Position numbers and translations under genes: made by a program. The notes below the pieces were generated by a model that made no database searches, had not been told where the DNA came from, and saw nothing but the letters and a program-made list of their open reading frames with translations. Source: DASSUW01 sp963844405 (lineage in GTDB: Bacteria > Actinomycetota > Thermoleophilia > Solirubrobacterales > Solirubrobacteraceae). Taken from it: a DNA stretch of 64,000 bases. The stretch lies in the NCBI GenBank assembly GCA_963844405.1, contig CAWJNZ010000007.1, positions 1,302,001 through 1,366,000 on the forward strand, in the 5' to 3' direction. The first letter of the stretch is position 1. Each line of letters starts with the position of its first letter. This document shows positions 43,890 through 52,237 of the stretch, in pieces.

Positions 43890-45017
43890 TCAGGCTCCGT
43901 GCCGCAGCAGGGCGTCGACCACGCGGTCCTGCTCGCCGTCGGTCATGCCGGCGAACAGGGGCAGCGCCAGGCTCTGCCGCTCCGCCCTGCGCGCGTTGGG
44001 GAAGTCGGGCAGGTCGTACCGGTCGCGGTAGAGCGCGGTCTCCACGGGGGCGTGGGTGCCGGGGCGCGTGGCGATGCCCTCCGCCTCGAGCGCCGCCATC
44101 AGCGCGTCGCGGTCGTCCCGCTCGTAGAGGCAGACGTAGGCCTGGTACCCGTGCTCCTCGCCCTCCGGGACCACCGGCAGGCGCAGCCAGTCGAGGCCGG
44201 CGAGCGCCTCGTCGTAGCGCGCGGCGAGCCGCCGGCGCTCGGCGAGGATCGCCTCCGCGCGGTCCATCTGCGCGCAGCCGAGCGCTCCCTGGAGGTCGGT
44301 CATCCGGTAGTTGAAGCCGAGCTCCGCGTACTCCGGGAGCAGGAAGCCGCCCCGCGTGCCGTGGCGCTCGAGGTCGGTCCGCGAGGCGCCGTGGTCGCGC
44401 AGGACGCGCGCCCGCTCCGCGAGCTTGTCGTCGTCCGTCACGAGCATCCCGCCCTCGCCCGTGGTCAGCGCCTTGCGCGGGTGGAAGGAGAAGCAGCCCG
44501 CCTCGCCGAGCGTGCCGGCGTGCGCCCCGGAGGCGGTGTGGGCGCCGAACCCGCAGGCGGCGTCCTCGAGCACCCACAGCCCGTGCCGGCGCGCGAGCAC
44601 GCCGACCGCCTCCATGTCGGCGCAGCGGCCGAACAGGTGCACGGGCAGGATGCCGACCGTGCGCGGGGTGACCGCCGCCTCCAGCGCCGCGGGGTCGACG
44701 TTGAACGACTCCAGCTCGATGTCGCAGAACACCGGCGTGGCGCCCACGTACTCGACGACGTTCGGCGTCGCCACCCACGTGAAGGCCGGGACCAGCACCT
44801 CGTCGCCCGGGCCGGCCCCCAGCAGGGTGACGGCCAGGTGCATGGCGGTGGTGCATGACGTCGTCGCCACGCCGTGGGCCGCGCCGCAGAAGCCGGCGAA
44901 GCGCCGCTCGAACTCGGCGACGCGGGGGCCCTGCGCGACCCAGCCGCTCTCCAGCGCCCGCCCGATCTCCGCCAGCTCGGCGTCCCCCAGCAGCGGGCGC
45001 GCGATCGGGATCGTCAT
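43890..45017 (-). CDS. DegT/DnrJ/EryC1 aminotransferase, second copy
   Basis: A 375-aa PLP enzyme, distinct from the one ending at 39018. The start MTIPIARPLLGDAELAEI and SGWVAQGPRVAEFERRFA are standard for the family; SCTTAMHLAVTLLGAGPGDEV is the phosphate cup, EDAACGFGA the Asp motif, and the Schiff-base Lys is in CFSFHPRKALTTGEGGMLVT. The HPRK/TTGEGG form is typical of ArnB/PglE/PseC-like sugar aminotransferases. It overlaps the epimerase stop by 4 nt. Two different DegT genes imply at least two amino sugars or positions. Confidence 0.93.
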   Translation of the reverse strand: MTIPIARPLLGDAELAEIGRALESGWVAQGPRVAEFERRFAGFCGAAHGVATTSCTTAMHLAVTLLGAGPGDEVLVPAFTWVATPNVVEYVGATPVFCDIELESFNVDPAALEAAVTPRTVGILPVHLFGRCADMEAVGVLARRHGLWVLEDAACGFGAHTASGAHAGTLGEAGCFSFHPRKALTTGEGGMLVTDDDKLAERARVLRDHGASRTDLERHGTRGGFLLPEYAELGFNYRMTDLQGALGCAQMDRAEAILAERRRLAARYDEALAGLDWLRLPVVPEGEEHGYQAYVCLYERDDRDALMAALEAEGIATRPGTHAPVETALYRDRYDLPDFPNARRAERQSLALPLFAGMTDGEQDRVVDALLRHGA

Positions 45018-45979
45018 CCCGCGCCTGCGAGCGCCGCCCGGCGCCACTCCACGACGGTCCTCAGCCCGTCGCGCCAGGGGATCTCGGCGCGGAAGCCGAG
45101 GTCGCGCTCCGCCGCCTCCGTGCTGCCGACCCGGCGCGTGACGAACATCTGCTCACCCGGCAGGTACTCGGGCTCGAGCTCCGAGCCGGTCTCCTCGATC
45201 AGGGCGTCGACGAGCTCGGCGATGGTGGTCTCGACGCCGGTGCCGATGTTGTACGCGCTGTCGGTCGCGTCGGCGGTGAGCGCGAGCACGTTGGCGCGCG
45301 CGACGTCCTCGACGTGGACGAAGTCGTAGGCCTGCGTGCCGTCGCCGTGGATGACGGGCCGCTCACCGGCGTCGATGCGCGCGAGGACCTTCATGATCAC
45401 GCTCACGTAGGCGCCGCGATCGTCCATCCGCGGCCCGTAGACGTTCATGTATCTCAACGCGACGTACGGCAATCCGTGCTGCTCGTGCACGGCCCGCAGC
45501 ATCTGCTCGCCGGCGATCTTGGTGGCGCCGTACAGCGTGCGGTTGTTGAACGGGTGCTCCTCGGTCATGGGCGTGGTCAGGGCGTCGCCGTACACCGACG
45601 CGGAGGACGAGAACACCAGCCGCTCGACGCCGGCCTGCTGCGCCGCCTCGACGACGTTGAAGGTGCCGGTGATGTTGTGCTCGACGGCGAGCCGCGGCTC
45701 GTGCACGCACTCGTGCAGCCACAGGGCGGCGAGGTGGACGATCGAGTCGGCCTCGCCGCACAGCCGCTCGAGCAGCGCCGTGTCGAGGATCGAGCCCTCG
45801 ACGACCTCGAGCCGCGGGTCGGCGGACGCCGCGCGCAGGTTCTCGCGCGAGCCGCGCACGAACGAGTCGAGCACGGTCACGCGCCGGACGGACTGCGCGA
45901 GCAGCTGGTCCACGATGTGCGAGCCGATGAAGCCGGCCCCGCCCACCACGAGCACCCTGGAATCGGCGAGCTCTCCCAT
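45014..45979 (-). CDS. NAD-dependent sugar epimerase/dehydratase
   Basis: A 321-aa extended SDR. NAD motif VLVVGGAGFIGSHIVDQLL, IVHLAALWLHECV, FSSSASVYGD and catalytic YGATKIAGE (YxxxK), then RYMNVYGPRMDDRGAYVSVI and DFVHVEDVARANVLAL. It belongs to the UDP-glucose/GlcNAc 4-epimerase group; exact substrate is not readable. Start at 45979 chosen (GELADSRVLV) over a GTG seven codons earlier. First gene of the operon with DegT and AsnB. Confidence 0.92.
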   Translation of the reverse strand: MGELADSRVLVVGGAGFIGSHIVDQLLAQSVRRVTVLDSFVRGSRENLRAASADPRLEVVEGSILDTALLERLCGEADSIVHLAALWLHECVHEPRLAVEHNITGTFNVVEAAQQAGVERLVFSSSASVYGDALTTPMTEEHPFNNRTLYGATKIAGEQMLRAVHEQHGLPYVALRYMNVYGPRMDDRGAYVSVIMKVLARIDAGERPVIHGDGTQAYDFVHVEDVARANVLALTADATDSAYNIGTGVETTIAELVDALIEETGSELEPEYLPGEQMFVTRRVGSTEAAERDLGFRAEIPWRDGLRTVVEWRRAALAGAG

Positions 45980-46023
45980 ACGGGCGGGCAGGATACGCAC
46001 GTGACTCTCACCGGTGCGGTGGT

Positions 46024-47001
46024 TTGACGGATCTTGGTCCGCTGATCCAGGAGGTCGTGGCGCGCATGCGGCTCGACCTCAGCGGCCTCGTGGTGCTCAC
46101 CGAGGCGGCCTCAGGGCCGTATCTGGGCGTGCCGCTGCTGGCTGCGGCGGCCGGCGCGCGGGGCGTGCACGCGGTGGCCGCCGACAGCCGCTGGCACCGC
46201 GCCGGCGACGTGCTCGCCGCGACCCGCGAGGCGGCCGACGCGCTCGGGCTCGGCGGCCTCGTCCTCGCGCGCGCGAAGGAGCCGGCGGCGCTGGCGGAGG
46301 CCGACATCGTCACCAACACCGGCGCCGTGCGGCCGATCGACGCGGCGACGGTGGCGCGCCTGAAGCCGACCGCGGTCGTCCCGCTGATGTGGGAGACGTG
46401 GGAGCTGCGGCCCGGGGAGGTGGACGTGGACGCCTGCCGCCGGGCGGGCGTGCTCGTGCTCGGCACCGACGAGCGCACGGCGTGGTTCGACATGCGGCCC
46501 TACATGGCCGAGCTGGGGCTGCGGCTGATGGCCGAGCTCGGCGTCGAGCCGCGCGGCGCCGCCGTGCTCGTGCTCGGGCGCCAGCCGCTGATCGGCGGCG
46601 CGATCGAGACGGGCCTGCGCGCGGCGGGCGCGGAGGTGACGTGGGTGGACGGCGGCGGGCCGTATCCCGGGGGGCGCTACGACGCCGTGATCGTGGCCGA
46701 GCACGCGCTCCGCGACCGGCTGACGATCGAGCCCGGGCCGCCCGTGGGGGTCGTGGCGGGCAACATCGACGCCGACGCGTTGCGCGCGGCCGGCGTCCGC
46801 GTCTTCCCCGACATCATCGCGCCGCCGGGCACGATGTCGTACTCGCCGGCCGTGCTCGGGGCGCGGCCGGTGCTCGAGCTCACCGCCGCGGGATTGAAGG
46901 TCGGCGAGGTGGCGGCGCGCGCGCGGCTGGCCGGCCTCGACGTCGCGGCCGCCACCGAGGTCGCGCTGCGCGAGTCGCCGGCTCAAGCGCTCCCGCCCTA
47001 G
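46024..47001 (+). CDS. Rossmann-like protein of unknown function
   Basis: A 325-aa protein with a TTG start. The C-terminal half has a dinucleotide-binding look: AAVLVLGRQPLIGGAIETGLRAAGAEVTWVD, resembling the NAD domain of 2-hydroxyacid dehydrogenases or SAH hydrolase, followed by VVAGNIDADALRAAGVRVFPDIIAPPGTMSYSP. The N-terminal half (VVLTEAASGPYLGVPLLAAAAGA) may be a second alpha/beta domain. I recognise no family and no catalytic triad. Divergent from the epimerase operon and 18 nt upstream of a glycosyltransferase gene, so probably a glycan enzyme. Confidence 0.65.
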   Translation: MTDLGPLIQEVVARMRLDLSGLVVLTEAASGPYLGVPLLAAAAGARGVHAVAADSRWHRAGDVLAATREAADALGLGGLVLARAKEPAALAEADIVTNTGAVRPIDAATVARLKPTAVVPLMWETWELRPGEVDVDACRRAGVLVLGTDERTAWFDMRPYMAELGLRLMAELGVEPRGAAVLVLGRQPLIGGAIETGLRAAGAEVTWVDGGGPYPGGRYDAVIVAEHALRDRLTIEPGPPVGVVAGNIDADALRAAGVRVFPDIIAPPGTMSYSPAVLGARPVLELTAAGLKVGEVAARARLAGLDVAAATEVALRESPAQALPP

Positions 47002-47019
47002 GCCGATGAACGGGGCAGG

Positions 47020-48957
47020 ATGCCGTCCCTCCTCAGTCCGTCGACCCCTGCCGACTCGCTGCTGCGCGCGGCGACCGCGATCGGCCACGACGCCGAGCGC
47101 CTCGGCCGCCACCGCCGCGTGCTCGCGCGCCACGAGGATGCCGCCGAGCGCTTCCTCGCCGCCGGCGCGCCGGAGGACGCCCTGAGCGCCGTCCGCAACG
47201 GCGCCATCCTCGCCGGCATCAAGCACCCCGGCGTCCACGCCAGCGTGCGGATGGAGCGCGTGCTCGAGCAGATCGGCCGCGAGCATCTGCCGCCCATTCC
47301 GAGCCGCCCGCGCGCCGCGACGGTCCAGCGCGTCCTGCACGTCGCCACCGAGACCTACCGCGTCGGCGGCCACTCGCGGGTCATCTGGCGCTGGATCGCG
47401 CGCGACCCCGGCCGCCGCCACGACCTCGTCCTCACCACGCAGCGGGCCGCCATGCCCGACGGCCTCGCTGCCGTCGTCCGCGCTTCGGGCGGCGCCGTGA
47501 CGTCGCTGCCGGCCACCGCGCCGGGGCTCGAGCGCGCCGCCGCGGTGCGGCGGCTGGCGCACGAGGCCGACGTGATCGTCCTCCACGTCCACCCGCACGA
47601 CCCGATCCCCGCCGTCGCCCTGGCCGACCCGGACCGGCCGCCCGTCGTGCTCTTCAACCACGGCGACCACCTCTTCTGGATGGGCGCGTCGGTCGTCGAC
47701 GTGCTCCACAACATCCGCCCCGGCAGCATCCCCGTCGCCACCGAGGGCCGCGGCATCGCCGCCGAGCGCAGCGTGCTCCTGCCCTTCCCGGTCTCCGGCC
47801 CCGACGGCAACGGCCGCGACCCCGACGCGCCCGTCACCGCGCAGGAGCGGACGGCGGCGCGGCGCAAGCTGCTGCGCGAGCTGGGCTGGCCGGCCGACAC
47901 CGTCCTCGTCGCCACCGTCGGCGCCGCCTTCAAGTACGACGGTCCCGAGGGCGGGACGCTGCTCGACCTCGTCGAGCCGGTGCTGCGCGAGCATCCGCGC
48001 GCCCGGCTGCTCGCCGTCGGCCCCGCCGACGACGGCGCCTGGAGCCGTGCCCGCAAGGCCACGGGCGGGCGGGTCGTCGCCGTCGGCGCCCGCTCCGGCG
48101 TGCGCGACATCCTCACCGCCACCGACCTCTACGTCGAGAGCCGCCCGTTCGGCGGCACGAGCGCGGCCGCCGAGGCCGCCTCGCACGGCCTGCCGGTGGT
48201 GAGCTTCGCCGCCACCGAGCTCGAGGCCCAGCTGCTGACCACGCCCGCCGAGTACGGCGCGACGACGATCGTGGGCGCCGGCGAGCATCGCGAGACGCTC
48301 GGCCGCCTGATCGAGGACGCGCAGGCACGCGCCGAGGCCGGCGCGCTGGCCCGCGCCGCCGTGGTCGCCGCCGACGCGGCGTGGGAGCCCGGCGTCGAGG
48401 ACGTCTACCGCCGTGCCCTGGCGAGCGAGCCCGCGAGCGCGGCCGAGCTCGACGGCATCGAGGACGCGCCGCGGCCGGTCGACGTCCTGGTCGACTTCAT
48501 CGACGAGATCCACACCGGCCGCAAGCCGCTGGAGGCGATCGAGCGGATCGCCTCGTGGATGGAGCTCGCCGGCCGCAGCCCCGCCCTGCGACGCAACTTC
48601 GCGCCCGGCCTCGAGCTGGGCATCGGCCCGCTGCGCAGCATGTCCGCCGCCTTCGCGGCGCCGCCCGCCGACGCCGACGCGCTGCGCGCGGTGGTCGCCG
48701 ACATGCGCGAGCTGCTGACCGGCCAGGTCGTGCAGTCGTGCGTGATGGCCCTGCGCCCCGAGGACGCCGACGCGGCCGTCCCGGTCCTGGAGGCCGCGCT
48801 GGCCGACGGCGGCGAGTTCGAGCTGAACCTCGTGCTCGCGCCCGAGCCCGCGAGCGCGCGGCCCGCGGGGGCCCTGCTGCTCGTGCAGCCGGGCGACGAT
48901 CCGCCGGCCGGCCCGCACCTCGTGTGCGCGCCGCCGTGGCGGGCGTCGCTAGCCTGA
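47020..48957 (+). CDS. GT-B glycosyltransferase, large
   Basis: A 645-aa protein. Residues about 105-440 form a GT-B fold: VLHVATETYRVGGHSRVIWRWI, NHGDHLFWMGASVVDVLHNIR, VGAAFKYDGPEGGTLLDLVEPVL and ATDLYVESRPFGGTSAAAEAASHGLPVVSF, the last being the donor-site E-x7-E-like region. The N-terminal 100 residues and C-terminal 180 residues are helical and unassigned; the C-terminal part may bind partners. Likely cytoplasmic sugar transferase in repeat-unit assembly. Confidence 0.82.
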   Translation: MPSLLSPSTPADSLLRAATAIGHDAERLGRHRRVLARHEDAAERFLAAGAPEDALSAVRNGAILAGIKHPGVHASVRMERVLEQIGREHLPPIPSRPRAATVQRVLHVATETYRVGGHSRVIWRWIARDPGRRHDLVLTTQRAAMPDGLAAVVRASGGAVTSLPATAPGLERAAAVRRLAHEADVIVLHVHPHDPIPAVALADPDRPPVVLFNHGDHLFWMGASVVDVLHNIRPGSIPVATEGRGIAAERSVLLPFPVSGPDGNGRDPDAPVTAQERTAARRKLLRELGWPADTVLVATVGAAFKYDGPEGGTLLDLVEPVLREHPRARLLAVGPADDGAWSRARKATGGRVVAVGARSGVRDILTATDLYVESRPFGGTSAAAEAASHGLPVVSFAATELEAQLLTTPAEYGATTIVGAGEHRETLGRLIEDAQARAEAGALARAAVVAADAAWEPGVEDVYRRALASEPASAAELDGIEDAPRPVDVLVDFIDEIHTGRKPLEAIERIASWMELAGRSPALRRNFAPGLELGIGPLRSMSAAFAAPPADADALRAVVADMRELLTGQVVQSCVMALRPEDADAAVPVLEAALADGGEFELNLVLAPEPASARPAGALLLVQPGDDPPAGPHLVCAPPWRASLA

Positions 48958-48964
48958 CCCGGGC

Positions 48965-49627
48965 GTGCTGATCGCCTCCATCACCGACCCGCTGGTCGAG
49001 TTCGCGGTCGACGTCATCGACGCGATGGGGTTGCCGGGGATCTTCATCCTCATGGTCGCCGAGAGCGCCTGCATCCCGATCCCGTCGGAGACGACGTTCC
49101 TGTTCGCGGGCTTCAACGTCTCGCGCGGCGAGTACTCGATGTTCGCCGTCGTCGCCGTCGGCACGTTCGCCAACGTCGTCGGCTCCTGGCTCGCCTACGC
49201 GGTCGGCTACTTCGGCCGGATCGACATCCTCGAGAAGCACGGTCGCAAGCTGCACATCAAGCCGTCGCACCTCGCGTGGGCCGACCGCTGGTTCGAGCGC
49301 TACGGCGACGCGACGGTCTTCTTCTCTCGCATGCTGCCGATCATCCGGACCTTCATCTCGCTGCCGGCGGGGGTGGCGCGGATGCCGTTCTGGCGCTTCA
49401 CCGTGCTGACGACGCTCGGCTGCATACCGTGGATCTTCATGCTCACCTTCCTCGGCAAGCAGGTGGGCGACCGCTGGGAGGACTGGAAGGACTACCTCCA
49501 CTACGTGGACTACGCGGTGGCGGCGACGATCGTCCTCGCGGCGGTGTGGCTGTTCGTCCGCTGGCGCCGGCGGCGCAACGGCGCGGTCCAGGCGTCCGGC
49601 GAGCCGGCCGCCGATGCCTCGCGCTGA
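48965..49627 (+). CDS. DedA-family membrane protein
   Basis: A 220-aa inner-membrane protein with about four to five TMs. Family motifs: MVAESACIPIPSETTFLFAGF with the essential Glu, then RYGDATVFFSRMLPIIRTFISLPAGVARMPFWRF and GCIPW. DedA proteins recycle lipid carriers (undecaprenyl phosphate or aminophospholipids) across the membrane. Next to UppP this points to carrier-lipid recycling for the glycan locus. GTG start at 48965; it overlaps uppP by 14 nt. Confidence 0.92.
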   Translation: MLIASITDPLVEFAVDVIDAMGLPGIFILMVAESACIPIPSETTFLFAGFNVSRGEYSMFAVVAVGTFANVVGSWLAYAVGYFGRIDILEKHGRKLHIKPSHLAWADRWFERYGDATVFFSRMLPIIRTFISLPAGVARMPFWRFTVLTTLGCIPWIFMLTFLGKQVGDRWEDWKDYLHYVDYAVAATIVLAAVWLFVRWRRRRNGAVQASGEPAADASR

Positions 49628-50369
49628 CGAGACCGTCGCCCTGGGACTGCTGCAGGGTCCCGCCGAGCTGCTGCCGGTCTCCTCGTCGGCCCACGTGGGG
49701 CTGCTCCCGTGGATGCTGCGGTGGGACCACGCGTCGCTTCCCGGGGCCGAGCGCAAGGAGGTCGAGGTCGCGCTGCACGCCGGCACCGCGCTGGCGCTGC
49801 TGGATCGGTCGCGGCCACGGCTCGCGCTGCTGGCGGCCGCCAGCGCGCCGCCGGCGATCGCGGGGCTGCTGCTCGAGCGGCCGATCGAGGCGCGGCTCGG
49901 CACGCCGCCGAGCATCGCGGCCGGCCTGGTGGCGGGCGGGGTCGCGATGGCGCTCGCCGACCGCCGGCCCGGTCGCCGGACCGCCGCCGAGGCGACGGCA
50001 GCCGACGGGGCCTGGCTCGGCGCCGCCCAGGCATTGGCGCTGATCCCCGGCGTCTCGCGCAGCGGCGCCGTGCTGACCGCGGCGCGGGCGCGGGGGTTCG
50101 GGCGGGGGGAGGCCGCGGCGCTGGCGCGCGAGACCGCGCTGCCGGTGCTCGCCGGCGCGGCCGCCCTGAAGGCGGTCCGCCTCGTCCGCCGCCGACCGCC
50201 GGCGACGACGGTGCGGGCGCTCGCGGCCGGCGCGCTGGCCGCCGCCGTCTCGACCCGCGCGGCGCGGCGGCTCGAGCGCGCGGAGATCCCGCTCGCCGCG
50301 TGGGCGGCGTACCGCACGGCGCTTGCGATGGCGATCCTCGTGGCGTCGCGGCGGCGCGGCCGCTGCTGA
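49614..50369 (+). CDS. uppP: Undecaprenyl-diphosphate phosphatase UppP/BacA
   Basis: A 251-aa polytopic membrane enzyme that dephosphorylates undecaprenyl diphosphate so the carrier can be reused. Motif 1 LLQGPAELLPVSSSAHVGL holds the catalytic Glu and the Ser cluster; motif 2 ALIPGVSRSGAVLTAARARG has the phosphate-binding Arg. It is slightly shorter than typical (about 270) because of a reduced central loop. Coupled to the DedA gene. Confidence 0.92.
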   Translation: MPRADETVALGLLQGPAELLPVSSSAHVGLLPWMLRWDHASLPGAERKEVEVALHAGTALALLDRSRPRLALLAAASAPPAIAGLLLERPIEARLGTPPSIAAGLVAGGVAMALADRRPGRRTAAEATAADGAWLGAAQALALIPGVSRSGAVLTAARARGFGRGEAAALARETALPVLAGAAALKAVRLVRRRPPATTVRALAAGALAAAVSTRAARRLERAEIPLAAWAAYRTALAMAILVASRRRGRC

Positions 50370-50410
50370 CGGCCTCGTCGCCGGACCGTGTGGCACGATC
50401 GGGCGCAATC

Positions 50411-51463
50411 ATGAGCGACGCGTACGCCCGGTCCGGCGTCGACACCGCGGCGGCGGACCGTGGGGTCGCCGCGCTCGTCGAGGTCCTGCGCTCGATCGAC
50501 CTCGGGCGGCCGTCGCGCGTCGTCCCGCTGCCCGGGCACTTCGCGGCCGTGATGAAGGTCGCGCCCGGCCTGGGGCTAGCGCTGGCCACCGACGGCGTCG
50601 GCTCCAAGCTGATCGTGGCCGAGCAGGCCGGGCGCTACGACACCGTCGGCATCGACTGCGTCGCCATGAACGTGAACGACGTCGTGTGCGTCGGCGCCGA
50701 GCCGCTCGCGCTGCTCGACTACCTCGCCGTCGAGCGCGTCGACCCGGCGGTGATGCGCCAGATCGGCGCCGGCCTCAAGCGCGGCGCCGAGCAGGCCGGC
50801 GTGGAGATCCCCGGCGGCGAGGTGGCGGTGCTGCCGGAGCTGATCCGCGGCCACCCGTCGCCCAGCGGCTTCGACCTCACGGCCGCCTGCGTCGGCACGG
50901 TCGCGCTCGACCGCATCGTCAGCGGCGCCGAGTGCCGGGCCGGCGACGCGCTGATCGGCCTGCCGTCCTCCGGGCTGCACTCGAACGGCTACTCGCTCGC
51001 CCGCCGCGCCCTCTCCGGCCTCGAGCTCGACGACCGGCCGGACACGCTGCGGGGCGCCACCGTCGCCGACGCCCTGCTCGAGCCGACCGTCATCTATGTG
51101 CGCGCGGTGCTCGAGCTGCTGGCCTCGGGCCTGCGGGTCCACGGCCTCGCCCACATCACCGGAGGCGGCGTGCTCAACCTCACCCGGCTCAGCGACGGCG
51201 TCGGCTTCCACATCGCCGACCCGCTGCCGGTCCCGCCGGTGATGGAGCTCGTGCGCGACCTCGGCGGCGTGACCGACGCCGAGATGTGGGAGGTCTTCAA
51301 CATGGGCTGCGGCTTCTGCGTCGTGGTCCCGGAGGCCACCGCCGACGCCGCCACGGCGCTGCTCGCCGCGTACCACCCGGGCGCGCGGCGGATCGGGACG
51401 GTGACGGACCGCGCGGGCAGCGTCGAGCTGCCCGGCGTCACGCTACCCCGGGTCCACCGATGA
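50411..51463 (+). CDS. purM: Phosphoribosylformylglycinamidine cyclo-ligase
   Basis: A 350-aa AIR synthetase, step five of de novo purine synthesis (FGAM + ATP to AIR). Motifs: YARSGVDTAAADRGVAALVE at the start, LALATDGVGSKLIVAEQ, the signature GIDCVAMNVNDVVCVGAEPLALLDYLA, GEVAVLPELI, and HITGGGVLNLTRL with GCGFCVVV near the end. Full length and intact. 42 nt after uppP, and followed by a hairpin terminator. It is probably the last chromosomal core gene before the island. Confidence 0.95.
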   Translation: MSDAYARSGVDTAAADRGVAALVEVLRSIDLGRPSRVVPLPGHFAAVMKVAPGLGLALATDGVGSKLIVAEQAGRYDTVGIDCVAMNVNDVVCVGAEPLALLDYLAVERVDPAVMRQIGAGLKRGAEQAGVEIPGGEVAVLPELIRGHPSPSGFDLTAACVGTVALDRIVSGAECRAGDALIGLPSSGLHSNGYSLARRALSGLELDDRPDTLRGATVADALLEPTVIYVRAVLELLASGLRVHGLAHITGGGVLNLTRLSDGVGFHIADPLPVPPVMELVRDLGGVTDAEMWEVFNMGCGFCVVVPEATADAATALLAAYHPGARRIGTVTDRAGSVELPGVTLPRVHR

Positions 51464-51471
51464 CCCGTGGA

Positions 51472-51496
51472 TGACTCGGCGCCGTGGGCCGAGTCA
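51472..51496 (+). terminator. Hairpin terminator after purM
   Basis: tgactcggc (51472-51480) pairs with gccgagtca (51488-51496) around a 7-nt loop, eight bases past the purM stop codon. No U-run. Confidence 0.7.
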
Positions 51497-52025
51497 GAGC
51501 CGAGCGGCCGCGTCTCCTCGTGGCGGGTCACTCGGGGTCGCGGCCGATCGGCTATGGCCAACGGCCACGGTGGCGAGGCGCCGCGGGGATCGATTCGGGC
51601 TTAGGCGATGACCATGGCCGTCTCCCACGCGCAGACGCTGGCGAACCGCTAATAGCAGCGGGGAGCGGCTGTGGGTCGCCCAGTGCTGCTTGGAGACGCG
51701 GGTGTCGGGAAACCAAACGCGTTGGAGAAAAGTCCAACGACGGCTCGGGCGAGGCCGGCGAGCTGGTGGCGACTTGGCTCTCCTCCGTGCGCCCTCCCGC
51801 GTCACCCCACGGGTCGTTGGAGTTGTCCATAGCGAACTCGCGCCACGGCGGGTTTGCCCGGCAGCCACAGACAGGAGGGGCAGTGCCGCCAGGAAGCCGA
51901 AACCGGCACCGCTGGTGTCAGGCAGAAGCGATAGCGGCTTGGAGCGCCAGTCCGCCGGCTACCTCGCCGCTGCCTGGCATGGAGGCTGTTGCGCAAGGTC
52001 GGGTCCGTCCGGGGCGGTTAACTTA
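51497..52025. other. Non-coding stretch at island edge
   Basis: No gene is supportable. Base composition is more mixed than the flanks. The only local structure seen is a 7-bp hairpin, cgttgga (51720-51726) with tccaacg (51733-51739) around gaaaag. Open frames on both strands here lack ribosome-binding sites and recognisable protein patterns. It is probably debris between purM and the mobile elements. Confidence 0.5.
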
Positions 52026-52027
52026 AG

Positions 52028-52205
52028 GCGGAGCTCTACGCCAAGCGCCAGACGATGATCGAGCCGATCTTCGCCGGCACCAAGTTCAACCGCCGCATCG
52101 ATCGCTTCCTCCGCCGCGGCAGATCCGCCGCCAGATCCGAATGGCGCCTCACAACGCCGCCCACAACCTGCTCAAGCTCTGGCGGCACACCAGCGCAACT
52201 CGGCC
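52028..52205 (+). pseudogene. C-terminal remnant of a DDE transposase
   Basis: The frame reads LYAKRQTMIEPIFAGTKFNR and IDRFLRRG with SEWRL, then shifts by one base into AAHNLLKLWRHTSA. That order (KRQxxxEPxFxxxKxNR...RFxRRG...EWRL...HNLLKL) is the conserved C-terminal end of IS1182-like DDE transposases. No N-terminal part, start or intact catalytic triad is present, so it is a decayed fragment cut off by the IS that follows. Confidence 0.75.
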
Positions 52206-52222
52206 CTGACGTGCTCCCCGGC

Positions 52223-52237
52223 CGTGTTGACAGGTTC
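52223..52237 (+). repeat. Left terminal inverted repeat of IS
   Basis: cgtgttgacaggttc, matching the right end at 14 of 15 positions when reverse-complemented. The last bases overlap the transposase stop codon (52236-52238). Confidence 0.85.

Noticed and set aside
51680..51820. Group II intron-like start (gtgcgcc) and hairpins
   Set aside because: No domain V or VI sequence and no reverse-transcriptase gene nearby.
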